The translations under genes were made by a program, and so were the position numbers. A stretch of DNA of 5,897 bases from Saprospirales bacterium (lineage in GTDB: Bacteria > Bacteroidota > Bacteroidia > Chitinophagales > Saprospiraceae), in contig DLXL01000568.1 of the NCBI GenBank assembly GCA_003448025.1, forward strand, positions 2,322 through 8,218, written 5' to 3'. Below, piece after piece: positions 1-5,277 of the stretch (its first letter is position 1; the number at the start of each line of letters is the position of its first letter). Under the pieces are notes generated by a model. That model had not been told where the DNA came from, did not search any database, and was given only the letters and a program-made list of their open reading frames with translations.

Positions 1-24
1 GGTTTTAAAAACCTACGAGGTTTA
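1..24. repeat. Partial copy of an AAACCTACGAGG-type palindromic repeat, cut by the window edge
   Basis: The window opens inside a repeat. The first 24 bases match the right end of the foldback element at 4534-4557 with three differences, sharing the core AAAACCTACGAGGT. In that other copy the core is one arm of a 9-bp stem (CGTAGGTTT / AAACCTACG), so the missing left arm probably lies just outside the window. The repeat overlaps the stop codon of the AraC-family gene and could act as its 3' stem-loop, but this cannot be tested here because one arm is missing. Confidence 0.6.
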
Positions 25-867
25 GGAATAATCCCACTGATCCAAATACCTCAATACCGATGTTTCCGACAAATTCAAATGGTCCTGCAAAAACGCGCTG
101 GGCGACTGGCGCACCACGGCCTTGAAATCTTTCAAAAAATGACTTTGATCGTAGTAATCCAGCTGACCGGCCACCTCCCGTATTTGCCCCTTGAAACGCG
201 GATCCAGCAGATACATGGAAGCTTTTTTAACCCTTATGATTCGGGCATATTGCTTGGGAGAGAACCCGATATGCTGACGGAAAAGGAGTTCTATATACCT
301 CCTGCTGGTCCGGAAACTTCCACTTAACTGATCCATGCTCACTACCCCGTTTTGCCGGAAAATTTGTTGTACAACATGCATTACAAAAGGGTTTTCTCCA
401 CTTAAGTCTTTAAACTGTTCCAGGAAAAAATCGTTGAGCAAAGTAACCGCCTGAGGTATTTCTCTACATCCGGCCACGCGCTCGCGCAATTCTCTGAAGG
501 CTGGCCGAGCACTCACGCTTCCCATATCTAATGCTGCATCGTTCAGCTGCCAGGCGGGCAGTTTAAACAATAAATGAGGCGTCCAGGGGTAAAACTTAAC
601 ACAGAACAGCATTGAACCTGCTTCCATCTCAAAGGTAAACCGACCAGAGACTTGTCCAATAACTCCCGTATCCGATGCGGCGCTCCAACGACTACTCCCA
701 TTGAACTGTGGCATGTGTACGGCATTGGCCAATACAAAAAACATCTCCGGGTAGCCATCAGGCACCAATTCCAACGATTCCTTTGTATTACTGCCACATA
801 TCAGCCAATAACTCCTGATATATTGCCTCAGCGCCGGATGCGGCATGTATGGTTCGAATTGCAGCAT
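22..867 (-). CDS. AraC-family transcriptional regulator with N-terminal DUF6597-like domain
   Basis: Likely a DNA-binding transcription regulator of 281 residues. The N-terminal half (about residues 5-110) has the pattern of the DUF6597 sensor-like domain found in many Bacteroidota AraC proteins: HPALRQYIRSYW near residues 10-21 and PDGYPEMFF near 36-44. The C-terminal half (about 170-262) is a two-part AraC helix-turn-helix domain. The first HTH lies near 177-198 (MDQLSGSFRTSRRYIELLF), followed by GFSPKQYARIIRVKKA. The second lies near 229-250 (IREVAGQLDYYDQSHFLKDF), ending in the typical SPSAFLQ. I chose ATG 867 because the family pattern begins there. The in-frame ATG at 909 adds 14 residues encoded mostly by the tandem repeat and by a sequence with no domain character. 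No TAnnTTTG box was found upstream. The gene follows the permease on the same strand at 195 bp, so co-transcription is possible but not shown. The effector and targets are unknown. Confidence 0.9.
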   Translation of the reverse strand: MLQFEPYMPHPALRQYIRSYWLICGSNTKESLELVPDGYPEMFFVLANAVHMPQFNGSSRWSAASDTGVIGQVSGRFTFEMEAGSMLFCVKFYPWTPHLLFKLPAWQLNDAALDMGSVSARPAFRELRERVAGCREIPQAVTLLNDFFLEQFKDLSGENPFVMHVVQQIFRQNGVVSMDQLSGSFRTSRRYIELLFRQHIGFSPKQYARIIRVKKASMYLLDPRFKGQIREVAGQLDYYDQSHFLKDFKAVVRQSPSAFLQDHLNLSETSVLRYLDQWDYS

Positions 868-890
868 TTTTGGGATATAAAGAGTTGTTT

Positions 891-1027
891 TTTTACCGCA
901 GAGACGCAAAGGGGCAGAGGATTTTACCGCAGAGGCACAGAGGCGCAGAGGTTTTATCGTAGAGGTGCAGAGGTTTTTACCGCAGAGGCACAGAGTCGCA
1001 GAGGTTTTTTACGCTGAGGAGAAAAGG
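891..1027. repeat. Degenerate tandem repeat of about 30 bp built on ACCGCAGAGGCACAGAGG
   Basis: Four units and a partial fifth are visible, each starting with a T-run followed by a form of ACCGCAGAGG: 891-921 (31 nt), 922-951 (30 nt), 952-973 (22 nt, shortened and mutated to TATCGTAGAGG), 974-1004 (31 nt) and a decayed start at 1005-1027 (ACGCTGAGG). Within a unit the 7-9 nt module (GCAGAGGCA, CAGAGGC) is itself repeated. The array fills most of the spacer between permease and AraC-family gene. Similar GCAGAG arrays are known from intergenic regions of many environmental bacteria; their role is not established. No gene is seen in 868-1062. Confidence 0.85.
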
Positions 1028-1032
1028 CCCAA

Positions 1033-1071
1033 AAACCCTTGGAATCCCAAACCCTGGCCACTTCAAACCCT
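1033..1071. repeat. Three AAACCCT copies at exact 16-bp spacing
   Basis: AAACCCT occurs at 1033-1039, 1049-1055 and 1065-1071, each 16 bp from the next. The third copy overlaps the permease stop codon. The bases between copies are not clearly alike, so this may be an old tandem duplication or chance. The minus-strand reading is AGGGTTT. Confidence 0.4.
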
Positions 1072-3444
1072 TCTAAGCGCTTCCACCGGATTATCCAGTG
1101 CTGCCTTTATGCTTTGCGCCCCTACCGTGAGCAAAGCCAGGCACAGGGTAATACCCAGCGAGAACAGGAAAATGCCTGCGCCCATATGGAACCGATAGGC
1201 ATAATCATTCAACCAGTTGTTCATGGCCCACCAGGCTACCGGCGCTGCCAATACAAAGGCAATCAGAATCAAGCGAATATACTCCTTTCCAAACAGCCAA
1301 AGTATACCCGGAACATTGGCGCCCAACGTTTTGCGGATGCCTACCTCCTTGCGTTTGCGGGTAACCATAAAGGTTGAAAGCCCATATAGGCCCAGACACC
1401 CCACAAAAACGGCAATGCCCGCGAAAGTGCGTACCAGGCGCATAATCATGGTTTCTGTGGCCATGAAGTCGCCCAACCGCTCATCCATGAATGTTTGTTC
1501 ATAAAAATGATCCGGAAATTGCGCTTCCCAAACTTCCCTGATTTGAGCCAATGCGGGCGCCGGATTACCCGAAACCAATTGAACCGCACAGGTTGCATAT
1601 CCTTCAGAGCGCGTACTCATGGATATAGCTGCAATGGGTTCAGCCAGCGACCAATTGTGGTAATCCTTGATAACTCCCACTATTGCAGCTTTTTCTGTAC
1701 CAATCACCACCTGTTTGTTTAAAACATCTTCAGGGGATGCCAGATTGAGTTTTTTCACAAAGGTTTCATTCACCAAAAACTCCCGTGTAGTATCGCAGGG
1801 TTGCAGGTTGCGACCAGCTACCAGCGTTAACCCAAAGGTTTCCAGATATTTTTCATCAACAGGTTTATCATTGGCCAGCCAGGGCTCAACATCCGACCTG
1901 TTTTCCCATTGCACCCCTTGAAAATTATTGGAACTTGAGGCCGGAGGCTGATAACAGAGGGATACAGAAGATACCCCTGAAATTTTAGACAATTGCTGTT
2001 GGAGGGATTTCATTTTGGCCTTATCCGGCAATTCCAGCGTAACCACCGTGTCCGGACGAAACCCCCAGTCGGCATCCTGCGCAAACTGCATTTGAGCGGT
2101 TACCACCAGCGCCCCGATGATGAGTACCTGTGAGATGGAGAACTGGGTAGTTACCAATATTTTACGCAAAGAAATGCCGCCACGTGACGCATTTTCCAGA
2201 CTGCCTTTGATAGCAGTAACCGGATTAAATCTGGATTGCATAAAAGCGGGATAAGCGCCTGCCAAAAAGGTTAACAGCAGCCCCATCGCTCCGGCGAAAA
2301 CCAACAGGTTGGCCAATAACGCTCCCTCCATTTTAAGGTCTTCCTCCAGCCAGGTATTGAGCTGCGGAAGCGCCATCCAGGCCATACCAAATCCAAGAAT
2401 CAAGGCAGCGCTAACTACCAGGCCGGTTTCTGCCATAAATTGCCAGAACAACTGGCGTTGTGTACTTCCCAGCGATTTCCGAACGCCTACTTCTCTGCCC
2501 CGATGAAGGGCCTGAGCAGTGGCCATATTTACAAAGTTGACGCAGGCCGTTACCAGCAGAAAAATGCCAATGAGCCCCAGGGCCCACAGGAATTTTTTAT
2601 CCATGCCAAAACCATATTCCATGTCGGAATGCATCTCCAGCATGGGCATTACCTTGTATTGAAACAGGTCTTTGGATTCCGGGTGGGGGTGACTTTGCCT
2701 GAATTGCAACATTACCTGATCCAGCTCCCGGATGTTATGTCCGGCCTTTACCACGCCCAAACAATAATTCTCTCCCCTTGCGCCCGACCAGGACGTAAGG
2801 CTTCCGGCCACATCCGGATGACTTTTCAAGGTAGCCCATGAAGCCAGAATATTGTGATGGTAATCTGTGTTGGCGGGCAAATCGCGCACAATACCTATTA
2901 CCTTCAGGTTGTCTTCATTATTAACCCGGATCACTTTCCCCAGCGGATCGGCGGAGCCGAAATATTTACGGGCCATGGATGCGGAGAGTACCACTGTATT
3001 GGGTTCGTTCAGTCCGGTGTAATGGCCCTGAACCAGTGGCAAATCCAGGATTTCGAAGTAATCCGGTTCAACCCAGGCGAAGTGCGACTTTTCCTTGTAT
3101 TTATCCATACCGCCCTGGGCATTGATTACACTAACCAACACTTCATCCTGAGCGGAACGCATGGCTACTTTTTCCAGCAAAGCACATTCCAACCGAAGGG
3201 CATCTGCCATCGGACTGGGTGCGCCGGAAAAAGGAAAAGTACTTTCTGTTTTGATGTCCATAACCACCTGAAAAATTCGATCTGCCTTACTGTGGTAGGT
3301 ATCAAAACTGGTGTGGTGACGCAGGAAAATGAAAATCAGCAAACAACAGGCAATACTCAGCCCCAAGCCCAATATATTGAGCAGGGTATATTCGCGTTGT
3401 TTCGACAACTTACGCAGGGCCAGACGCAGGTAATTGACAATCAT
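1063..3444 (-). CDS. ABC transporter permease, MacB/FtsX-like, eight transmembrane helices
   Basis: A 793-residue inner-membrane permease of the MacB/FtsX superfamily in the double-length form common in Bacteroidota. Domain order: TM1 about 20-41, a MacB-type periplasmic domain about 42-283, TM2 286-308, TM3 341-361, TM4 376-398, TM5 430-451, a second periplasmic domain about 452-668, then TM6 671-693, TM7 722-742 and TM8 756-776. Each half carries the cytoplasmic coupling motif of FtsX permeases just after a helix: REVGVRKSLGSTQRQLF (317-333) and KEVGIRKTLGANVPGIL (699-715). The protein ends in NPVEALRRV, like the usual NPVxALR tail. Such permeases work with a separate MacB-type ATPase in export or mechanotransmission; no ATPase gene lies in the window, so the substrate is unknown. 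ATG 3444 starts at the family-typical N-terminus (NYLRLALRKLSKQREYTLLNILGL). No clear ribosome binding site or promoter box was found upstream. Confidence 0.93.
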   Translation of the reverse strand: MIVNYLRLALRKLSKQREYTLLNILGLGLSIACCLLIFIFLRHHTSFDTYHSKADRIFQVVMDIKTESTFPFSGAPSPMADALRLECALLEKVAMRSAQDEVLVSVINAQGGMDKYKEKSHFAWVEPDYFEILDLPLVQGHYTGLNEPNTVVLSASMARKYFGSADPLGKVIRVNNEDNLKVIGIVRDLPANTDYHHNILASWATLKSHPDVAGSLTSWSGARGENYCLGVVKAGHNIRELDQVMLQFRQSHPHPESKDLFQYKVMPMLEMHSDMEYGFGMDKKFLWALGLIGIFLLVTACVNFVNMATAQALHRGREVGVRKSLGSTQRQLFWQFMAETGLVVSAALILGFGMAWMALPQLNTWLEEDLKMEGALLANLLVFAGAMGLLLTFLAGAYPAFMQSRFNPVTAIKGSLENASRGGISLRKILVTTQFSISQVLIIGALVVTAQMQFAQDADWGFRPDTVVTLELPDKAKMKSLQQQLSKISGVSSVSLCYQPPASSSNNFQGVQWENRSDVEPWLANDKPVDEKYLETFGLTLVAGRNLQPCDTTREFLVNETFVKKLNLASPEDVLNKQVVIGTEKAAIVGVIKDYHNWSLAEPIAAISMSTRSEGYATCAVQLVSGNPAPALAQIREVWEAQFPDHFYEQTFMDERLGDFMATETMIMRLVRTFAGIAVFVGCLGLYGLSTFMVTRKRKEVGIRKTLGANVPGILWLFGKEYIRLILIAFVLAAPVAWWAMNNWLNDYAYRFHMGAGIFLFSLGITLCLALLTVGAQSIKAALDNPVEALRRV

Positions 3445-3570
3445 TTTGGTAGGGATAGCTTAATTCTTTAGTTGTTTGAATACTGCATCAGTAATTGTGC
3501 CCGAATGATAAAAATTTGATTGTCAACAAATTAAAACGAAGCATGCTTTTTAAAAATGTTCGATTTCGGA

Positions 3571-3588
3571 CGCACATGTGCGTGCACG
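3571..3588. repeat. Two overlapping perfect palindromes
   Basis: CGCACATGTGCG (3571-3582) is a perfect 12-bp palindrome and CGTGCACG (3581-3588) a perfect 8-bp palindrome that shares its first two bases with the end of the first. Perfect palindromes without a loop suit dimeric DNA-binding proteins better than RNA hairpins, so an operator is possible. The site lies 127 bp upstream of the permease start and about 190 bp upstream of the secreted protein start. Confidence 0.45.
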
Positions 3589-3595
3589 GACGGTA

Positions 3596-3680
3596 GACGG
3601 CTTACGGTGGACGACTCATTATCAGAACTTCTGATCCGACTACATGGCCGTTAGCCGTAGACCGTCCACCGTAAGCCGTC
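3596..3680. repeat. 18-bp perfect inverted repeat with 49-bp spacer
   Basis: The arm GACGGCTTACGGTGGACG (3596-3613) is matched exactly by its reverse complement at 3663-3680. The spacer contains a smaller stem ATCAG/CTGAT (3621-3625 with 3631-3635). Beside the right arm, the minus strand reads CTACGGCTAACGG, a variant of the ACGGCTTACGG inside the arms, so the block looks like degenerate copies of one short module arranged in both orientations. It resembles an intergenic repeat more than a terminator because the loop is large and no long T-run follows, only TCTTTT. Confidence 0.7.
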
Positions 3681-3741
3681 TCTTTTACAAGTCCGTTACA
3701 TCCTTTTACCAGAAAAGTCAGGTGACCGCGGAATCAGCCCC

Positions 3742-3749
3742 TACTTTTG
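3742..3749 (+). promoter_or_regulatory. Bacteroidota-type -7 box (TACTTTTG) of the secreted protein gene
   Basis: TACTTTTG fits the TAnnTTTG consensus used by the primary sigma factor of Bacteroidota. A start site near 3755 would give a leader of about 25 bases before ATG 3781. No TTG or TTTG is present at the usual -33 spacing (the region near 3717-3722 reads GTCAGG), so the match rests on the -7 box alone. The leader lacks a purine-rich Shine-Dalgarno sequence, which is usual in this phylum. Confidence 0.55.
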
Positions 3750-3780
3750 TGCCATTCATTTTTCAACAAACAATTTAGCT

Positions 3781-4206
3781 ATGAAGGACCGTTTTAACAA
3801 GTTGTTTTTCCTGCTGGGCATGTTGCTCTCCGGATACCTGGCCCAGGCTCAGGAACCCTTCTCCCAATGCACAGCGGCATTTTTGAACAAAAAAATGGTG
3901 GTTGATGAATACTCCCCCACCGGAAAATGCAGCCTTCCCCAAAACGCAACGGGTACACTCACCGTTTGCACCGCCGATTTATCGCCCGAGCGCAGCGTTC
4001 CGCTGGAAAAAATCAGGTTCAAAATTGCCCTGAAAAAACAACAGGCCAATACCCTGATCATGTTTTCAGAGATGACTTACAAAGAAGTGAACATCGAAAA
4101 GGTACTCACCCAATGCCAGCCCGGAGATAACATTGTGCTCATGACCCTGGATAATCGTTATTCCCTGCCCCACCACGAGATTTTGGTGTTGGAAAACGGG
4201 CAATGA
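3781..4206 (+). CDS. Small secreted protein of unknown function
   Basis: A 141-residue protein that I do not recognise. Residues 1-23 form a clear Sec signal peptide: basic start (MKDRFNK), hydrophobic core (LFFLLGMLLSGYL) and a signal peptidase I site AQA before Q24. The mature part is about 118 residues with four cysteines (30, 50, 63, 112), enough for two disulfides in the periplasm or outside the cell. It has no lipobox and no further membrane segment. The alternating polar/hydrophobic stretches (GTLTVCTADL 58-67, KIRFKIALKK 78-87, NIVLMTL 117-123, HEILVLENG 132-140) suggest a small beta-rich fold; this is inference. The stop is 31 bases before the foldback element, and no ordinary terminator lies between. 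The gene is flanked by a divergent permease and by the S10 operon, neither of which suggests a function. Codon use, signal peptide and upstream -7 box together support a real gene. Confidence 0.85.
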   Translation: MKDRFNKLFFLLGMLLSGYLAQAQEPFSQCTAAFLNKKMVVDEYSPTGKCSLPQNATGTLTVCTADLSPERSVPLEKIRFKIALKKQQANTLIMFSEMTYKEVNIEKVLTQCQPGDNIVLMTLDNRYSLPHHEILVLENGQ

Positions 4207-4317
4207 ATGAGTGAGTTGGGAGGCCCGGATTAGTTTCAGACCTATAAAGCTTTCGAAAACCTACGGTAGGTACACAAGTTTAGAGGACGGGCAAGTATGG
4301 TCGCCCATGGACCCAAA

Positions 4318-4474
4318 GCCGCATCGCGGCGACATTTTAGTAGTAAAAGTTGATGTCCATAATTATCAGAACGGCGTAGCCGTGACATTGTCAAAATGTC
4401 ACGGCTACGCCGTTCTGCCATAATAAGAATACCATACCACCATTTGAGCCACCAAAATGTCACGGCTACGCCGT
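4318..4474. repeat. Four REP-like units: AAAATGTC followed by a 5-3-5 hairpin
   Basis: Each unit is 21 nt: an 8-nt head AAAATGTC, then a 5-bp stem with a 3-nt loop. Minus-strand units lie at 4318-4338 (stem GCCGC/GCGGC, loop GAT) and 4371-4391 (head with one change, ACAATGTC; stem ACGGC/GCCGT, loop TAC). Plus-strand units lie at 4393-4413 and 4454-4474 (both ACGGC-TAC-GCCGT). The first unit keeps the hairpin shape with different stem bases, so the structure is kept although the sequence differs. A constant short head next to a small hairpin is the general plan of REP sequences handled by IS200/IS605-like REP-associated transposases; this family link is inferred. Confidence 0.65.
4367..4417. 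repeat. Perfect 23-bp inverted repeat, 5-nt loop
   Basis: The arm 4367-4389, starting CAGAACGGCGTAGCCGTGAC, is matched exactly by its reverse complement at 4395-4417 with only GTCAA between. The stem can extend further past a small mismatch through ATTAT (4362-4366) and ATAAT (4420-4424). It is the centre of the 319-bp element. In RNA it would be a very stable hairpin from either strand. It lacks a T-run on the 3' side, so it is not a standard intrinsic terminator, though it could still protect or end the upstream mRNA. Confidence 0.9.
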
Positions 4475-4556
4475 TTTCGCTATGAATGAAAGGATCGATC
4501 CAAAACACCTATTCAACTTGTGTACATACCGTAGGTTTCCAAAACCTACGAGGTCT

Positions 4557-4662
4557 AAAGCCAAATTATCCAGTAGCATGAGCCAATAAAAGCCATCAAA
4601 AGACTTGAATTGCCCTCCTAAATACCTTTCCACAAACTTTTTTCCATTTTTTTTCAAACCTA
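4557..4662. other. AT-rich spacer between repeat element and S10 promoter
   Basis: This stretch has no gene that I can support. Its right part (about 4628-4656) is rich in T-runs on the plus strand directly upstream of the -33 element of the rpsJ promoter, a place where A/T tracts can act as an UP-like element for strong ribosomal promoters. That role is inferred from position and composition only. Confidence 0.4.
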
Positions 4663-4695
4663 TTTGGAAAATTAGTTCAAGAGTTTCTACCTTTG
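4663..4695 (+). promoter_or_regulatory. Bacteroidota-type promoter of the S10 ribosomal protein operon
   Basis: A TTTG at 4663-4666 and TACCTTTG at 4688-4695 match the -33 (TTTG/TTG) and -7 (TAnnTTTG) elements of the Bacteroidota primary sigma factor with a 21-base gap. Transcription would begin near 4701-4703, giving a leader of about 85 bases before rpsJ. It is the better of the two promoters in the window because both elements are present, which fits a highly expressed ribosomal operon. Confidence 0.75.
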
Positions 4696-4701
4696 CGTCC
4701 G

Positions 4702-4786
4702 CTTTCGGAAAGAGGTGCACAAAATTAAGTTTTGTTTAGGCTCTTCCAAAAGCACGAAATTGAAATTTTAAAGTACTTACGAGGTA
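4702..4786 (+). other. 5' leader of rpsJ
   Basis: About 85 bases lie between the inferred start of transcription and the rpsJ ATG. The leader is AT-rich, shows no strong hairpin and no matching binding-site mimic that I can see. GAGG at 4781-4784 ends only two bases before the ATG, which is too close to serve as a normal Shine-Dalgarno sequence. Confidence 0.45.
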
Positions 4787-5095
4787 ATGAATCAGAAAAT
4801 TCGCATTAAACTCCGGTCTTACGATTACAACTTGGTAGATAAGTCTACTGAGAAGATCGTAAAAACTGTGCGTGCGAGTGGAGCCGTTGTAACTGGCCCG
4901 ATTCCGCTGCCCACTGAGAAAGAAGTGTTCACAGTCCTGCGTTCTCCGCACGTGAACAAGAAAGCTCGGGAGCAGTTCCAGTTGCGCACCCACAAGCGCT
5001 TGATTGAAATCTACACACCGACTCAAAAGACGGTGGACGCTCTCTCCAAGTTGGAACTGCCGAGCGGCGTTGACATTCAAGTCAAGCTTACCTAA
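4787..5095 (+). CDS. rpsJ: 30S ribosomal protein S10
   Basis: Small-subunit ribosomal protein S10, part of the 30S head; in other bacteria it is also NusE, the partner of NusB in antitermination and of NusG in transcription-translation coupling. The 102 residues match the family length. Diagnostic parts are the start [21 protein letters not shown] (residues 5-25), the S10 signature ending [14 protein letters not shown] (30-43), the loop [16 protein letters not shown] (49-64) and [12 protein letters not shown] (67-78). The C-terminal [11 protein letters not shown] (91-101) closes the fold as usual. The start is fixed by the family N-terminus. It is the first gene of the S10 operon here, with its own promoter at 4663-4695, and rplC follows after 182 bases. 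In most Bacteroidota the gene directly follows fusA; here the upstream DNA holds the repeat element instead. Confidence 0.98.
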   Translation: MNQKIRIKLRSYDYNLVDKSTEKIVKTVRASGAVVTGPIPLPTEKEVFTVLRSPHVNKKAREQFQLRTHKRLIEIYTPTQKTVDALSKLELPSGVDIQVKLT

Positions 5096-5124
5096 CGCAT
5101 TATCTGATTCTAATTGTTTGTGGT

Positions 5125-5207
5125 TTCCGGTAGTGGTCAAAGTGTTCCGGTTTTTCCGAATAACTGCCACTTCCGTAAGCGGTTCCGCAAAACGGAAAAT
5201 CGCTTTT
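5125..5207 (+). promoter_or_regulatory. Structured rpsJ-rplC spacer with five TTCCG motifs and a two-part hairpin
   Basis: The 182-base gap (5096-5277) is long for neighbours in a ribosomal operon and holds no small gene that I can support. TTCCG occurs at 5125-5129, 5145-5149, 5154-5158, 5171-5175 and 5183-5187, while the complement CGGAA occurs once, at 5193-5197. The last TTCCG pairs with CGGAA over a CAAAA loop. An outer stem AAGCG (5177-5181) with CGCTT (5201-5205) extends it across a small internal loop, and TTTT (5204-5207) overlaps the end. The other TTCCG copies could compete for the same CGGAA, which would allow alternative folds. A role as attenuator or ribosomal-protein binding site is inference. 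No TAnnTTTG box was found in the gap. Confidence 0.45.
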
Positions 5208-5277
5208 CGTGTATCTGCACGACCGGGCTCCACGCCAACTTAACATAAGTCGTTCAACACATAAAATTCTGACGAAC

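Larger units (their letters stand above)
3445..3780. other. Divergent intergenic region without a gene
   Basis: These 336 bases separate the minus-strand permease from the plus-strand secreted protein gene. The part nearest the permease (3445-3570) is AT-rich and shows no clear CAAAnnTA (minus-strand -7 box). The middle holds overlapping palindromes (3571-3588) and an 18-bp inverted repeat (3596-3680). The right end holds a good -7 box for the downstream gene (3742-3749). I see no convincing coding sequence. Confidence 0.8.
4238..4556. mobile_element. Candidate non-autonomous foldback (MITE/REP-like) element, 319 bp
   Basis: The two ends are inverted copies of each other. Left end 4238-4280 and right end 4515-4556 both start (reading inward) with AGACCT. 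After a diverged stretch of about ten bases they share 24 of 26 positions, including AAACCTACGGTA and GTACACAAGTT. The interior is also roughly symmetric about position 4392-4397: both halves carry GACATTTT followed by GT-rich sequence, then a related TCCATAATTATCAGAACGG / TTATTATGGCAGAACGG stretch, then the central hairpin. The short open frames inside cross the palindromes and are not credible genes. No clear target-site duplication is visible. It sits between the secreted protein gene and the S10 operon promoter. Mobilisation by a REP-associated tyrosine transposase supplied elsewhere is an inference from the nested short hairpins. The element could instead be a static bidirectional terminator that has been duplicated. 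Confidence 0.6.

Noticed and set aside
868..909. Longer AraC-family start at ATG 909
   Set aside because: The 14 extra residues come from the tandem repeat region and a stretch without domain character; the family pattern begins at the Met encoded at 867.
2854..3471. 205-codon plus-strand open frame opposite the permease
   Set aside because: It lies almost wholly antisense to a well-recognised permease, and its translation shows no domain or sensible composition.
3596..3688. Inverted repeat followed by TCTTTT as an intrinsic terminator
   Set aside because: The 49-base spacer and short T-run do not fit, and no gene ends just upstream on the plus strand.
4318..4474. CRISPR array
   Set aside because: The four short units occur in both orientations with irregular spacing and are hairpins with a constant head; there are no uniform spacers or cas genes.
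4242..4508. Open frames on both strands inside the foldback element (also 4211-4423 on the plus strand)
   Set aside because: They run through the palindromes and repeated hairpin units, so the translations merely reflect the repeats.
4466..4720. 84-codon minus-strand open frame over the S10 promoter region
   Set aside because: It covers the inferred promoter and part of the repeat element, has no recognisable family and no promoter box of its own.
4781..4784. GAGG before rpsJ as a Shine-Dalgarno sequence
   Set aside because: Only two bases separate it from the ATG, and other genes in the window do without such a site.
4736..5233. 165-codon minus-strand open frame opposite rpsJ
   Set aside because: It is a shadow of the rpsJ coding frame and its spacer; rpsJ is certain on the other strand.
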